The notes: generated by a model not told the origin, from the sequence alone. DNA of 64,000 nt from Vibrio sp. SCSIO 43136 (GCF_023716565.1 NZ_CP071849.1:248001-312000), one strand, 5' to 3'; shown: positions 37,754 to 48,122, counted from the first letter of the stretch. A program made the numbers and translations.

Positions 37754-38458
37754 GTGCAATACGTAAAGATTAAAGACGCAATCGTTGAGCAGATTGATAC
37801 TGGTTTGCTCATGCCTCGGCAGAAACTTCCTGCGGAACGAAAGTTGGCGGAGAGCTTTGATACGACTAGAGTCACGCTGCGTGAAGCTCTGTCACTGCTG
37901 GAGATTGAAGGCAAGATTTATCGAGAAGACCGTCGAGGTTGGTTTATCTCCCCTGAACCTTTGAAATATGACCCTAATATGTCGCTCAGTTTTGACGAGT
38001 TGGCAAGGCAACAAGGGCGTCGACCTGAAACTGAAGTTGTGGTAGCGAAATCTCTGTTAGCAACTAAGCAAGCTTCTTTACTGTTGAATCTAGGGCCTTT
38101 TAGTGATGTGCATAGGGTAGATAGAGTACGTTACTTAGACCGCCGCCCTGTCGTGTATGTCACCAATTTTATACGACCAGAGACTGCCCCGGATTTGCTC
38201 AGTTCCGATCTCACGCAATCACTCACTCAGGCTATTCAGCAAAATTACGGTATGGTGGTGCAAAAGAGTCGCTATCGAATAGGGATGGCATCTTTGTTAG
38301 GGGAGACCGCAGCAGCATTGAGAGCAACTCCTGGCGCACCAGCGATGGTTATTGAACGAGTTAAGTATGATCAACATGGGGTAGCAACAATCTGTGATAT
38401 AGAGTTCTGGCGTCACGATGCTATCTGCATCGAGTCAGTGGCAGAGCAGCCTAACTGA
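37754..38458 (+). CDS. GntR family regulator with UTRA domain (PhnR-like)
   Basis: N-terminal winged helix (1-70) with L-P-A-E-R-K-L-A-E-S-F-D-T-T-R-V-T-L-R-E-A as the recognition part, then a UTRA ligand domain. The general pattern fits PhnR, regulator of 2-aminoethylphosphonate use, and the following EamA transporter supports this, but no phosphonate enzyme gene is in the window. GTG start with AAGG 7 bases upstream. Ligand unproven. Confidence 0.8.
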   Translation: MQYVKIKDAIVEQIDTGLLMPRQKLPAERKLAESFDTTRVTLREALSLLEIEGKIYREDRRGWFISPEPLKYDPNMSLSFDELARQQGRRPETEVVVAKSLLATKQASLLLNLGPFSDVHRVDRVRYLDRRPVVYVTNFIRPETAPDLLSSDLTQSLTQAIQQNYGMVVQKSRYRIGMASLLGETAAALRATPGAPAMVIERVKYDQHGVATICDIEFWRHDAICIESVAEQPN

Positions 38459-38505
38459 TGTCGAATTCTGTCACTTTGGCGTCTGGGCTATTTTAGGTTG
38501 CCACA

Positions 38506-39405
38506 ATGAGTTTAGCTGCTGCGTTACTGGTTATCTTCTCAGCACTGCTGCACGCAGGCTGGAATATCATTGGGAAATCACACCAAGGATCAGGTTCTGC
38601 ATTTTTTATCGCGAGTACTAGTTCTGCCGCTATCTTGCTGTCACCGTATATAATTTGGTTTGCCCTCAGTGCAGATTTGAGTGCATTAAGCGGTGAATTT
38701 TGGTGGTTAGTCTTACTTAGTGGCGTGTTCCAAGCCATTTATGTATTGGGTTTAGCTAAGGCTTATAAGCAATCAGATATTGGCGTGATATACCCTATTG
38801 CCCGAGCACTGCCGGTTTTGATGGTCGGAGTCGGAACGTTATTGTGGTTCGAGCAAACGTTAGAGCCAAAACAGTGGTTTGGATTTGTTTTACTCACCAT
38901 TGGCTGCTTGTTGGTGCCTTTAGAGCGATTTCGTCAATTTCAATGGACGCACTATGCCAACTGGGGGGTGTTTTGGGCATTGATAGCCGCCATAGGTACA
39001 ACGGGTTACTCGATCCTCGATAAAGCTGCATTGGAAATTCTACAAAGTCATCAATTTCACCATGATGTTCATAATTCGGTGTTTTTTCTTGCCGTTCAGT
39101 TTTGGTCACTCTCTTTCATGCTGGGTTTATATCTAGTAATTATGGAACCTAAGGCAGTGTTTACCCAAGCATGGTGCGTTAAACGCCGAGCAACACTTGC
39201 GGGCACTATGATGGGCCTGACCTATTGCTTGGTACTATTTGCGATGACGATGACAGAAAACGTCAGCCTGATAGTCGCTTTGCGCCAAATCAGCATTGTA
39301 TTTGGTTTGCTACTTGGCGTCTTAATACTCAAAGAGCGCTGGATGATGACTCGAGGTGTTGGGGTTGCACTCATCGTTGTGGGACTTATCACAGCGCTGA
39401 CCTAA
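38506..39405 (+). CDS. EamA/DMT family transporter
   Basis: A ten-helix drug/metabolite transporter of 299 residues; the two EamA halves are visible (first ends near residue 140, second begins near W-G-V-F-W-A-L-I-A-A). It lies 47 bases after the GntR gene and is probably in its operon. A known 'phosphonate utilization associated' EamA subgroup pairs with PhnR, and this gene may be one (inference from memory). Substrate unknown. Confidence 0.8.
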   Translation: MSLAAALLVIFSALLHAGWNIIGKSHQGSGSAFFIASTSSAAILLSPYIIWFALSADLSALSGEFWWLVLLSGVFQAIYVLGLAKAYKQSDIGVIYPIARALPVLMVGVGTLLWFEQTLEPKQWFGFVLLTIGCLLVPLERFRQFQWTHYANWGVFWALIAAIGTTGYSILDKAALEILQSHQFHHDVHNSVFFLAVQFWSLSFMLGLYLVIMEPKAVFTQAWCVKRRATLAGTMMGLTYCLVLFAMTMTENVSLIVALRQISIVFGLLLGVLILKERWMMTRGVGVALIVVGLITALT

Positions 39406-39509
39406 GTAATCTGTTCGCTTTTGTCTTACTTAAAGCGTATCCTGTTAGCAGAATGTTAACCCGTTGGTCGCTAAGAAATGGTGGCTAGTTACTGCCTCAG
39501 GTTGTTGTA

Positions 39510-40697
39510 ATGAAAGGACTTCAAGCAAATAAGAGTTGGCAAACCCCGCACAACTTTCTTCTAATCATCTCAATTGTCGTACCGATTGCGTTTTCAAGCT
39601 GGATGGCGCTTTTGAATAACTTTGTCGTCGAGAGAGCCCACTTTACTGGGGCAGATATCGGTTTGCTGCAAAGTGTGCGAGAGATACCGGGATTTTTGGC
39701 TTTTACAGCGGTGTTCCTGCTGTTGTTCATTCGAGAGCAAAAGTTCATGATCTTGTCGTTGCTAATGCTGGCACTGGGTACGGCATTAACGGGCTTCTTC
39801 CCATCTTTGTTTGGTTTATTGGCCACGACCTTGCTGATGTCGGTTGGCTTTCACTATTTTGAGACCCTCAAACAATCGCTCTCTTTGCAATGGCTGACCA
39901 AAGATGAAGCCCCTGAATTTTTAGGTAAGATGATCTCCGTCGGTGCATTGGCGTCTTTATGTACCTATGGCGGCTTATGGGTGATGCTTGAGGTGTTGAA
40001 GCTCGACTTTGTTTGGATTTATTTGCTCACAGGTGGCAGCTCGTTTGTGATCATCTGCATCATTGCTATGGCGTTTCCTCAATTTGAAACCCACACTCAG
40101 CAAACCAAAAAGCTCGTGCTTCGAAAACGATACTGGCTCTACTATGCTTTGACCTTTATGAGTGGTGCTAGACGTCAAATTTTCGTGGTGTTTGCTGGCT
40201 TCTTAATGGTTGAAAAGTTCGGCTATTCGGCGGCAGACATCGCCGTACTGTTTTTGGTGAATTACCTGTTTAACTGGCTGTTTGCCAAAAAAATTGGTCA
40301 GGTGATCGGTAAGATAGGTGAGCGTAAAGCCTTGGCGTTTGAATACGTTGGCTTGATTGTGGTGTTCGTCAGTTACGCCTTTGTGCAAACTGCGGAATGG
40401 GCCGCTGCGCTATATATTATTGACCACCTGTTTTTTGCTTTTGCTTTGGCAATCAAAACTTACTTCCAAAAAATAGCAGATCCAGCGGATATGGCCTCAA
40501 GTGCTGGTGTATCTTTCACCATCAATCATATTGCCGCTGTTGTTATTCCAGTCCTGTTTGGCATGTTGTGGTTGGTTTCACCTGCGGCGGTATTTTTGGC
40601 AGGCGCTGGTATGGCGGTGATTTCATTGCTACTTGCGTTTAACGTGCCTGAGACCCCTGAAGAGGGTAATGAGGTACTAGTGCTTAGCTGGCGATAG
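39510..40697 (+). CDS. MFS transporter
   Basis: 395 residues with about 12 membrane helices. Helices 1-3 cover F-S-S-W-M-A-L-L-N-N-F and a long loop with a basic R-E-Q-K-F-M. No close named family recognised. It follows the EamA gene by about 100 bases on the same strand and may be co-transcribed. The terminator at 40713 closes the group. Confidence 0.82.
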   Translation: MKGLQANKSWQTPHNFLLIISIVVPIAFSSWMALLNNFVVERAHFTGADIGLLQSVREIPGFLAFTAVFLLLFIREQKFMILSLLMLALGTALTGFFPSLFGLLATTLLMSVGFHYFETLKQSLSLQWLTKDEAPEFLGKMISVGALASLCTYGGLWVMLEVLKLDFVWIYLLTGGSSFVIICIIAMAFPQFETHTQQTKKLVLRKRYWLYYALTFMSGARRQIFVVFAGFLMVEKFGYSAADIAVLFLVNYLFNWLFAKKIGQVIGKIGERKALAFEYVGLIVVFVSYAFVQTAEWAAALYIIDHLFFAFALAIKTYFQKIADPADMASSAGVSFTINHIAAVVIPVLFGMLWLVSPAAVFLAGAGMAVISLLLAFNVPETPEEGNEVLVLSWR

Positions 40698-40712
40698 GCA
40701 CTATTTTAGAAA

Positions 40713-40743
40713 AAGGCCCGCGCATCAATGATGAGCGGGCCTT
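40713..40743. terminator. Bidirectional terminator
   Basis: AAGGCCCGC (40713-40721) pairs with GCGGGCCTT (40735-40743). The upstream A-run gives a good T-tail for the minus-strand gene ending at 40762. Confidence 0.85.
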
Positions 40744-40761
40744 GTTAATTTGAGCGCTAAG

Positions 40762-42489
40762 TTACTTCATCGCATACACTGAAACGGTGCCACTGATCTC
40801 ATTGGCTACCAGTAGAAGAGGGAGTTTCGTCGGGCTGTCTTTCTTGCTGATGAACTTCATTCCTTCAGGCGCAAGGTCACCGGCCTTTTTGTAGTCACCT
40901 TTTAAGGCAACTGGGCTTGCATCATCATCGATCTCAAAATCCGCCTTAAAATCACGGTTAACGACATAATCGATAAACTTAGCATTCGCAGGTGTTGTGA
41001 TGTCGTAAATAACGAAACCACCCATACGCTCTAGACCCACAAAAGCGTAGAAGCGACCATCAATCTCGCCGATGGCTAGACCTTCTGGCTCAGCGCCTTT
41101 GTCATCTGAGCGGTTATCTTTCTTGTTTTTCACTTCATTGCTGTTGAATGCCTCTGGGAAGCGCTTGGCAAGCATGGCTTCGATTTCACCTGCACTGTCA
41201 AACACTTGATTACCGTTTTCATCCCAGATTGAGAATGAACGAGCGCCGTAAGCGACCACTTTTTCATACAAGCCATCACCATTGGTGTCACCCATCGCCG
41301 TGGTGACTTTTAAACGGCCTAGGTCAGCTTTATCTAAGTTGTTTTGCTGTGGGTGGCCAGCAGCAAGTTTGAGTTTGCCTGCACGAGTTTCTTCTGAGTA
41401 GCCAAGACAGCCATCTTCTTCGTCGAACTCAAGACCGCCAGCCTGAAGGCACTCAGCCTCGTTTGCAGCGCTGAACCAGTAATCACGAGCGTCGCCTTCA
41501 TTGGCCGTGACCAAATATGTCTTACCATTCACAGAGTAAGACGAGATAGTGTCTGGCTGGTAAAGACCGTAAACCCCTTGGCGAGGCTTGATGTTGATCA
41601 TGCCATCTTTATCACTGGCATCAATGGCGTTTTCTGCTTTGCCAAAGTCTTTAAGGCCAAGACCATAAACATTGGTGATTTTGGCGTTGAGTAGGTCCAT
41701 TTTTGCAACAGCGTTGTTCTCTTGCAAGGTAACCCATGCTGTGCGGCTATCTTGACTGACAGTAATGTACTCCGGCTCGATGTCTTGAGCTAAGCTCGTG
41801 CCCTCAGGGCTTGCGAACTTAAAGCCTTGCTCTAACAGCTGTGGTTTTTGCGATTCAAAGTGCTTAAACGATAGCTCCGTTGCGACATGATTTGGTTCGC
41901 CGTTAGTCACTGTAATTAGGCTTACAGAGCCTTCAGGATCGATTTTGTAATCTTTGCTTGGCTCACCTTCATTAGCGACAACAACCGTGCGACCGTTCGG
42001 TGCGAAAGTGACCATGTCTGGAAGCGCACCAACTTGGACGGCTGAGTGGAATTTAGGTAGGTGATCAGAAAGTTGATAAAAAAGAACCACACCTGGAGCT
42101 TGTTTGTTGTCATTGGCCACTGCAATCGCCATCAGTTTGTTGTGGATGGCTAAGGAGTTTGCGCCACCTAGTGTCACTTCGCTTCCATTGCTTAGTGATA
42201 CTTTGGCTGGAATATCAAACGACACAGCGCTCAAGTTGTTGGCTTCAAAACTGTTTTCTACCGGGGTGTTTTTCAAGTTGGATAGGTCGAGGATGTCGAC
42301 TCGGTTGGTGGCACCGTTGATGACATAGGCCTTTCCAGCCAATTTATCGTAGTCGATGATTTCAGTAGCACCTTCACCATAGATACCCGACTGGTATCGA
42401 GCGATTAACGCCGTCTCATGAAAGTGCGCTGATGCCGCAGTAGATAGCGTTGCTGTTAACGCCAAAGTCAGAATTGAAAGTTTTTTCAT
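40762..42489 (-). CDS. Exported choice-of-anchor I / phytase-like propeller protein
   Basis: A 575-residue exported protein. Signal peptide M-K-K-L-S-I-L-T-L, cleavage near A-S-A-H. The body repeats propeller blades with stretches such as G-A-L-P-D-M-V-T-F-A-P-N-G, V-V-A-N-E-G-E-P-S and L-V-T-A-N-E-G-D-A-R-D-Y, the pattern of the 'choice-of-anchor I' group sometimes labelled alkaline phosphatase. Asp-rich loops suggest calcium binding. The ATG at 42489 is preferred over 42513 because it opens the signal peptide. Enzyme activity is not established. Confidence 0.82.
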   Translation of the reverse strand: MKKLSILTLALTATLSTAASAHFHETALIARYQSGIYGEGATEIIDYDKLAGKAYVINGATNRVDILDLSNLKNTPVENSFEANNLSAVSFDIPAKVSLSNGSEVTLGGANSLAIHNKLMAIAVANDNKQAPGVVLFYQLSDHLPKFHSAVQVGALPDMVTFAPNGRTVVVANEGEPSKDYKIDPEGSVSLITVTNGEPNHVATELSFKHFESQKPQLLEQGFKFASPEGTSLAQDIEPEYITVSQDSRTAWVTLQENNAVAKMDLLNAKITNVYGLGLKDFGKAENAIDASDKDGMINIKPRQGVYGLYQPDTISSYSVNGKTYLVTANEGDARDYWFSAANEAECLQAGGLEFDEEDGCLGYSEETRAGKLKLAAGHPQQNNLDKADLGRLKVTTAMGDTNGDGLYEKVVAYGARSFSIWDENGNQVFDSAGEIEAMLAKRFPEAFNSNEVKNKKDNRSDDKGAEPEGLAIGEIDGRFYAFVGLERMGGFVIYDITTPANAKFIDYVVNRDFKADFEIDDDASPVALKGDYKKAGDLAPEGMKFISKKDSPTKLPLLLVANEISGTVSVYAMK

Positions 42490-42596
42490 TGTGTTAAGCC
42501 TAGTTATATCCATATATACATAAATAGAGCATTCTTATATTAGGCTGTTTCAGTTCGGTGACACTATTGTGAGTATGTGATGACGCTTAAATTACA

Positions 42597-42616
42597 AGCC
42601 CCAGAAATCTGGGGCT
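42597..42616 (-). terminator. Terminator of the DUF4344 gene
   Basis: AGCCCCAG/CTGGGGCT with an AAAT loop, next to the stop at 42624, followed by a T-containing tail in the minus direction. Confidence 0.7.
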
Positions 42617-42623
42617 GTGAAGG

Positions 42624-43394
42624 TTACTTAGTATGGCCTAAATAGGTATGCCAATCGTCGCTGGTTTTTTGGTAGTTATAGACACAGAACTCTTGCCTGT
42701 CTGCCAAGGTTTCTTTTCCGACTTCATCGAGTAAGCCCGAATATTTTTCTGGATCACTGCCGTAAACTAAGCAAAGAGTTGCAAAGTAACGCTGTAGGTT
42801 GAAGCTGTGCTCGTCAATGTACTCTGCCACATGGATGTGCTCAGGCATCTCTTCACTTTCAAATGCAAACATATCAGCCGCACTGATGGCGCTGTCGGCA
42901 CCATTTTCGAAATACTCGATCATCACGATTGCAGCGAGGTTGTCCACGGCATCTTCTTCTTTACCTAAGATTGGGATCTTTTTATCCATGATGTAGGCAT
43001 GACCAATTTCATGGATAAGCGTGTGCAGCACGGTATCTAGCACCCCCTCTTGAGCGGGCTTACCAAATTTTTCGTCGTATTTATTCTTGGTGAAGTAGTA
43101 ATTTGCTTCCCCCATGAAGGAGTAGGGCATTTGAATGACGTTTTTGTTCGGATCAAACAGTGGACCGTCGTCAGAGCCATATTCAATGGTCAGAGGGTTA
43201 GTGAATGGGAAAATCTCTTCACCCATCTCAACAACAAGTTCGTTGATGCCGCTGTTTTTAACAAATTCTGCAATGACTTTTTCATCTTCTGTTTTTCCAG
43301 GAAGGTAGGTCACTGAAATGTTGTCATCACCATTTTGAGCGACAGCGCTGGCACTCAAAAACGTGAAAAGCAGAGGAAATACAAGCTTTTTCAT
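42624..43394 (-). CDS. Exported DUF4344 zinc metallopeptidase-like protein
   Basis: 256 residues with a signal peptide (cleavage near A-V-A-Q). A zinc site H-E-I-G-H is present within L-H-T-L-I-H-E-I-G-H-A-Y, followed by E-E-D-A-V-D, a pattern of the DUF4344 metallopeptidase family. Periplasmic or secreted; substrate unknown. Stands alone on the minus strand. Confidence 0.85.
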   Translation of the reverse strand: MKKLVFPLLFTFLSASAVAQNGDDNISVTYLPGKTEDEKVIAEFVKNSGINELVVEMGEEIFPFTNPLTIEYGSDDGPLFDPNKNVIQMPYSFMGEANYYFTKNKYDEKFGKPAQEGVLDTVLHTLIHEIGHAYIMDKKIPILGKEEDAVDNLAAIVMIEYFENGADSAISAADMFAFESEEMPEHIHVAEYIDEHSFNLQRYFATLCLVYGSDPEKYSGLLDEVGKETLADRQEFCVYNYQKTSDDWHTYLGHTK

Positions 43395-43497
43395 AGAGAT
43401 AGGTCGTCCTTTATCAATGGATGGCAGATTTTCACCGTTTTATACAGTGAATGTCAATGACCTAAGTGTTGTATATTCAAGCGGTTATTGCCACTGG

Positions 43498-44628
43498 CTA
43501 GGCTTGAATAAATCGATCTCGTCCCATGTTTTTGGCTTTATACAGTGCGGTGTCCGCTTTCTCTATTGCGCTCTCCAGCCTAAGTGGTTTGCGAGGGTGG
43601 TGATAGACACCAATTGAGATGGTTACTTTGAAAGGCAAATCTAATTGGTGACAACCTTTGACTAACTCATCAGCCAGTCGCAACCACTCCTCTTCACGAA
43701 GATTTTGGCTAACCAGCAGGAATTCTTCTCCGCCATAGCGAAAGCAGGTGACTTCTCGACCAGATCGTTTTTTGATATGCTCACTGAGTTTGACCAGTAC
43801 TTTATCGCCTTCGAGGTGCCCGTATTGATCGTTGATAGACTTAAAGTGATCTACGTCGAGCATCATTACGCCCAATGCGCCATTATCCGCTAGTTGAAGA
43901 GGCATGATATCGGTTAAATAGAGTCGATTTCTAAGCCCAGTCAATGGGTCATGTAAGGTCTGATTGGTCAATGTCTGGATTTGATCAATTAAGCGAATAC
44001 TCTGGCTCCTTAGGTTTTCACGTCGTCTAAAATCGACGTGGCACTCTAACTCACGTCGGTACACGGCGATAACACATAAAATGAAAGTGGATAGGTAGAT
44101 ACTCACCCGCTCAAGCTCGCTTGCTGGGTCGAGTTCGTACATCCAAAACGAGAAACCGATAAAGTGCCCAGCGAGGGCAAAACAGATCATAGGTACAGCA
44201 TAGCGTAAAGAGAGTCGAGAAAATGTGCCGATATAGATAATGACTAGTATTAACCCGTTTTGGTAGTTGTCATCACCATTCGCTAGGGCAATTCGACCTA
44301 CACCAATAAGAAATAGGCAAACAACGCTGATTGCTATGGTTTCAGTGATCTCTAAATACTTAGGTTTGTAGGAGTGAACCCAATAGGTAGCTATGAGAAG
44401 CAAGACACCAATGACTAAACGCCCGCCCACAACCTCGAAAAGGTAGTGATTAAAGTGAATAAGGTCCGACAGGCTGAACAGTACAAATAGGATCGGGGGC
44501 AGGTAGTTAAAATGTGCGTGCGGCTGATACACTTTTTTCTGAAAAAAGCTTTGATAGCGCAGCCGAGCAATGGGGCTATAGCTAGAAGTGTATGAGGGGA
44601 GTAGCGGCACGAAATTTACCTGAGTCAA
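43498..44628 (-). CDS. Membrane-bound GGDEF diguanylate cyclase
   Basis: 376 residues: about six membrane helices (35-190), a short coiled linker, and a GGDEF domain with R-Y-G-G-E-E-F and the D-V-D-H-F-K-S-I-N-D metal segment. The position of the inhibitory RxxD I-site reads R-E-V-T, so it lacks the Asp and product inhibition is probably absent, unlike the cyclase at 722. Sensor ligand unknown. Confidence 0.88.
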   Translation of the reverse strand: MTQVNFVPLLPSYTSSYSPIARLRYQSFFQKKVYQPHAHFNYLPPILFVLFSLSDLIHFNHYLFEVVGGRLVIGVLLLIATYWVHSYKPKYLEITETIAISVVCLFLIGVGRIALANGDDNYQNGLILVIIYIGTFSRLSLRYAVPMICFALAGHFIGFSFWMYELDPASELERVSIYLSTFILCVIAVYRRELECHVDFRRRENLRSQSIRLIDQIQTLTNQTLHDPLTGLRNRLYLTDIMPLQLADNGALGVMMLDVDHFKSINDQYGHLEGDKVLVKLSEHIKKRSGREVTCFRYGGEEFLLVSQNLREEEWLRLADELVKGCHQLDLPFKVTISIGVYHHPRKPLRLESAIEKADTALYKAKNMGRDRFIQA

Positions 44629-44735
44629 AATTTAGGAACACTAAATTATAAATTGCTCAGAAGTAGAGCTAAAACTCTATTTCAATTTTAGCTCGATGAT
44701 TTGACAAAGATCTTACTTGGTGCGCTCTCAATTGC

Positions 44736-45095
44736 TTATCCAAACAAGATCAGTAGCCAAGTAAATCCTGCTAAACACAGTGCAACAAATACCGCCGCTG
44801 AACCAATATCTTTTGCTCGACCGCTTAATTCATGTTTCTCAGGTCCAATGCGATCGACCACCGCTTCAATTGCAGAGTTAAGCAACTCAACAATCAATAT
44901 CAGTACTAGGCTAGCAACCAGAGCAACTTGTTCAATTTTGCTTACGGGTAGAAAAAATGTCACGGGAACAAAAATAGCCAGCAATACCACCTCTTGACGA
45001 ATGGCGGCCTCATTTTTCCAGGCGGCCACTAACCCTTGCATAGAGTAGCGAGTTGCGTGAAGGATGCGGGTAATACCGGTAGCGCCTGGTTTCAT
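44736..45095 (-). CDS. dgkA: Diacylglycerol kinase
   Basis: A small trimeric inner-membrane kinase that phosphorylates diacylglycerol for membrane lipid turnover. Three membrane helices, with the conserved E-L-L-N-S-A-I-E-A-V-V-D-R and the S-G-R-A-K-D-I-G-S-A-A-V active-site segment. The ATG at 45095 gives about 119 residues, the family size; the frame continues upstream to 45206 but that part is not DgkA-like. Divergent from the DUF1223 gene. Confidence 0.93.
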   Translation of the reverse strand: MKPGATGITRILHATRYSMQGLVAAWKNEAAIRQEVVLLAIFVPVTFFLPVSKIEQVALVASLVLILIVELLNSAIEAVVDRIGPEKHELSGRAKDIGSAAVFVALCLAGFTWLLILFG

Positions 45096-45246
45096 GAAAA
45101 GCTCTTTATTACATAACAATGACAGGGCGACATTGTAGTCGTCTGCTTTGCAATTCGCTAGCCCATTTAGTGCTTTGTACAAAATTGTCACCGCACGAAA
45201 TATCACACCGTGATCATAGGTCTTGTTAGTAAATGGAGGAGATACT

Positions 45247-45948
45247 ATGAAAGCGTATTATTTCGGGCTGGTGGTGACTTGCTGCGCAAGCTGGGCGCAG
45301 GCACAAACGTGGGTCCATGAGGGCAAACCCGCCACAGTCATTGAGCTATTTACTTCTCAAGGGTGTTCCAGTTGCCCGCCTGCAGAAAAAAAGCTCAATG
45401 GGTATGAGCATTCGGATCAGTTATGGACGGAAGTGATCCCGCTGGCTTACCACGTCGATTATTGGGATTACCTCGGGTGGAAAGACAAATTTGCGCAGCC
45501 TGCCTTTAGCCAAAAGCAGCGCCTGTATCGACAATATGGCGTGTTAAGTTCGGTATATACCCCTGGGTTTGTTGTTAACGGTGAGGAATGGAAAGGCTAC
45601 TTCTACGGGCGTTCTCTTCCCAATCAGGGGGCTGAAAATGCACCAAGATTGGAACTGACCAAGCAGGCCCATGGTTTTACTTTGACTTATCAAGGTAAAG
45701 GGAATTTTGATGCCAAGTTGGTTCTTTTGGCGATGAACGAACGCATTGATGTGAAAGCGGGGGAAAACAGAGGTCGTAAGTTAGAACAAGATTTTGTCGT
45801 GCTACGAGAAGCAAGACAGCGGGGGCAAGGGCAGTGGCAGTTTAATATCGCTGAACTTCCTGAAAACACTGCTGCGGTTGCGGCTTGGTTAACCAAACCT
45901 AATCAGCACAAACCAGTGCAAAGTGTTGCGGGTTATTGGGAGAAATAG
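45247..45948 (+). CDS. Exported DUF1223 thioredoxin-like protein
   Basis: 233 residues with a signal peptide (M-K-A-Y-Y-F-G, cleavage near A-Q-A). A thioredoxin-like active site reads F-T-S-Q-G-C-S-S-C-P-P-A near residue 30-42, and H-V-D-Y-W-D-Y-L-G-W-K follows, as in DUF1223 (secreted putative redox proteins). The ATG at 45247 is chosen for GGAGGA just upstream; the frame opens at 45223. Role unknown. Confidence 0.85.
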   Translation: MKAYYFGLVVTCCASWAQAQTWVHEGKPATVIELFTSQGCSSCPPAEKKLNGYEHSDQLWTEVIPLAYHVDYWDYLGWKDKFAQPAFSQKQRLYRQYGVLSSVYTPGFVVNGEEWKGYFYGRSLPNQGAENAPRLELTKQAHGFTLTYQGKGNFDAKLVLLAMNERIDVKAGENRGRKLEQDFVVLREARQRGQGQWQFNIAELPENTAAVAAWLTKPNQHKPVQSVAGYWEK

Positions 45949-46074
45949 CGGGATAAATCCCTTTTCTAGACGCTTTCTGTTGACGAATATGTGATCTTGC
46001 TCAAAATGGCTTGCAGTTTAACCTTTGAGCAAGTACCTTTGCGTCGATTTTCTAAAGATTAAGGTATCGACGTT

Positions 46075-47667
46075 TTGATCAGTACAGCTAACATAACTCA
46101 GCAGTTTGGCGCTAAACCGCTATTCGAAAACATCTCAGTGAAATTTGGTGAGGGCAACCGCTACGGCCTAATCGGTGCGAACGGTTGTGGTAAATCAACG
46201 TTCATGAAGATCCTTTCAGGCGAACTAGAGCCAACTGGCGGTAACGTCAGCTACGATCCCAACGAGCGTGTCGCTAAGCTGAATCAGGATCAGTTTGCTT
46301 ACGAAGAGTTTACTGTGATCGATACCGTAATCATGGGCTACAAAGAACTGTGGGAAGTAAAAAAAGAGCGTGACCGTATCTACTCTTTACCTGAAATGAG
46401 TGAAGAGGAAGGCATGCTGGTAGCTGATCTTGAAGTGCAATTCGCTGAAATGGACGGCTACATGGCGGAAGCCAAAGCAGGCGAACTCTTACTAAATGTA
46501 GGTATCCCTGAAGAGCTTCACTTTGGCCTAATGAGCGAAGTTGCGCCAGGCTGGAAGCTTCGTGTTCTACTTGCACAGGTACTATTTGCTGACCCGCACA
46601 TCATGCTGCTTGACGAACCAACCAACAACTTGGACATGGACACCATTCGCTGGCTTGAAGAGACACTAAACCAGCGTAATTGCACCATGATCATCATCTC
46701 GCACGACCGTCACTTCCTGAACAGTGTGTGTACCCACATGGCTGACCTAGATTACGGTGAGCTACGCCTGTTTACAGGTAACTATGATGAGTACATGGTT
46801 GCGGCAACCCAAGCTCGCGAACGTCTATTAGCTGACAACGCTAAGAAGAAAGCGCAAATTGCTGAGCTAAACACTTTTGTTGCTCGTTTCTCTGCAAATG
46901 CATCGAAAGCAAAACAAGCAACTTCTCGCGCTAAGCAGATTGATAAAATCCAGCTAGAAGAAGTGAAACCTTCAAGCCGTCAGAACCCGTTCATCCGTTT
47001 TGACCAAGAGAAAGAGCTATTCCGTAACGCACTTAACGTCGAAGGCTTGTCACAAGGTTTTGAAGATGACTTATACAGTGGCTTCGACGCTATCTTCGAA
47101 GTGGGTGAGCGTGTAGCAATCATCGGTGAGAATGGCGTAGGTAAAACCACACTACTTAACACTCTTGCGGGTGTACTAGAGCCACGCACAGGTGAATACA
47201 AGTGGTCTGAAAACTCAAACATTGGCTACTACGCACAAGACCATGCCCATGACTTTGAACAAGACATGAATCTAATGGACTGGATGGGTCAATGGCGTCA
47301 AGAAGGTGATGATGAGCAAGTGATCCGCAGCTTCCTTGGTCGTATGCTGTTTGGTCAAGACGACATCAAGAAGTCTGTACAAGTGCTTTCTGGTGGTGAG
47401 CAAGGCCGCATGCTGCTTGGCAAGATCATGATGCACAAGCCAAACATCCTACTGATGGATGAGCCAACCAACCACATGGATATGGAATCTATCGAGTCGT
47501 TGAACAGCGCACTAGAGCAGTACAAAGGTACGTTATTCTTTGTATCTCACGACCGTGTGTTTGTAGACTCACTTGCAACGCGAATCCTTGAGATCCGTGA
47601 CGGCAAGATCCATGATTTCCGCGGGACTTACAGCGAGTTCTTGAAAGCGAAAGGGATTGATGGGTAA
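46075..47667 (+). CDS. ybiT: ABC-F ATPase YbiT
   Basis: Soluble duplicated ABC protein of the ABC-F translation factors, which bind the ribosomal E-site. Two Walker A motifs (G-A-N-G-C-G-K-S-T near 37; G-E-N-G-V-G-K-T-T near 350), an LSGGEQ-type signature, and an interdomain linker of about 80 residues with R-A-K-Q-I-D-K-I. It is close to E. coli YbiT along its whole length. The start is a TTG at 46075, with the N-terminus [11 protein letters not shown] matching the family. Confidence 0.95.
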   Translation: MISTANITQQFGAKPLFENISVKFGEGNRYGLIGANGCGKSTFMKILSGELEPTGGNVSYDPNERVAKLNQDQFAYEEFTVIDTVIMGYKELWEVKKERDRIYSLPEMSEEEGMLVADLEVQFAEMDGYMAEAKAGELLLNVGIPEELHFGLMSEVAPGWKLRVLLAQVLFADPHIMLLDEPTNNLDMDTIRWLEETLNQRNCTMIIISHDRHFLNSVCTHMADLDYGELRLFTGNYDEYMVAATQARERLLADNAKKKAQIAELNTFVARFSANASKAKQATSRAKQIDKIQLEEVKPSSRQNPFIRFDQEKELFRNALNVEGLSQGFEDDLYSGFDAIFEVGERVAIIGENGVGKTTLLNTLAGVLEPRTGEYKWSENSNIGYYAQDHAHDFEQDMNLMDWMGQWRQEGDDEQVIRSFLGRMLFGQDDIKKSVQVLSGGEQGRMLLGKIMMHKPNILLMDEPTNHMDMESIESLNSALEQYKGTLFFVSHDRVFVDSLATRILEIRDGKIHDFRGTYSEFLKAKGIDG

Positions 47668-47700
47668 TCGAGTTAGCTAGGTCACCTAACTGCTTTAATT

Positions 47701-47728
47701 AACTGAGCCCCTTTTTAGGGGCTTAGTT
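47701..47728 (+). terminator. Terminator after ybiT
   Basis: AACT-G-AGCCCCT pairs with AGGGGCT-T-AGTT across a TTTT loop. The T-tail is weak. Confidence 0.6.
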
Positions 47729-47887
47729 GTATCTGGAATTAAATCAGTCGCTTAGTGTTATTGTGACCAATGTCACTTATTTGGCTCATCGCTGGTGGCG
47801 ATATGTGCAATCAGTAACTTACAGGGTTTTCTTCTGCCAACAATCTGTCATAGTGGGCAGGCATCTCAGGGAACACTTCCCCAAAAT

Positions 47888-47962
<75 letters not shown>

Positions 47963-48058
47963 ATATTCATCTTTGCATCTTCCACTCCATAGCTAGCCAG
48001 ACCACTCAAAGGTAATAAAGCGAATCTATCTAATTTAGCTTCAGTTCAGAGAATCATC

Positions 48059-48075
48059 TGTTCAAAAATAGAACA
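48059..48075. promoter_or_regulatory. Perfect inverted repeat upstream of hsdM
   Basis: TGTTC-N7-GAACA, a dyad that could be an operator. It lies about 50 bases upstream of the extended -10 box at 48123-48131. Confidence 0.4.
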
Positions 48076-48122
48076 AGACACTTTTAAATTTAGTGGTAAG
48101 TCAACAAGAAGTACTATTCATT

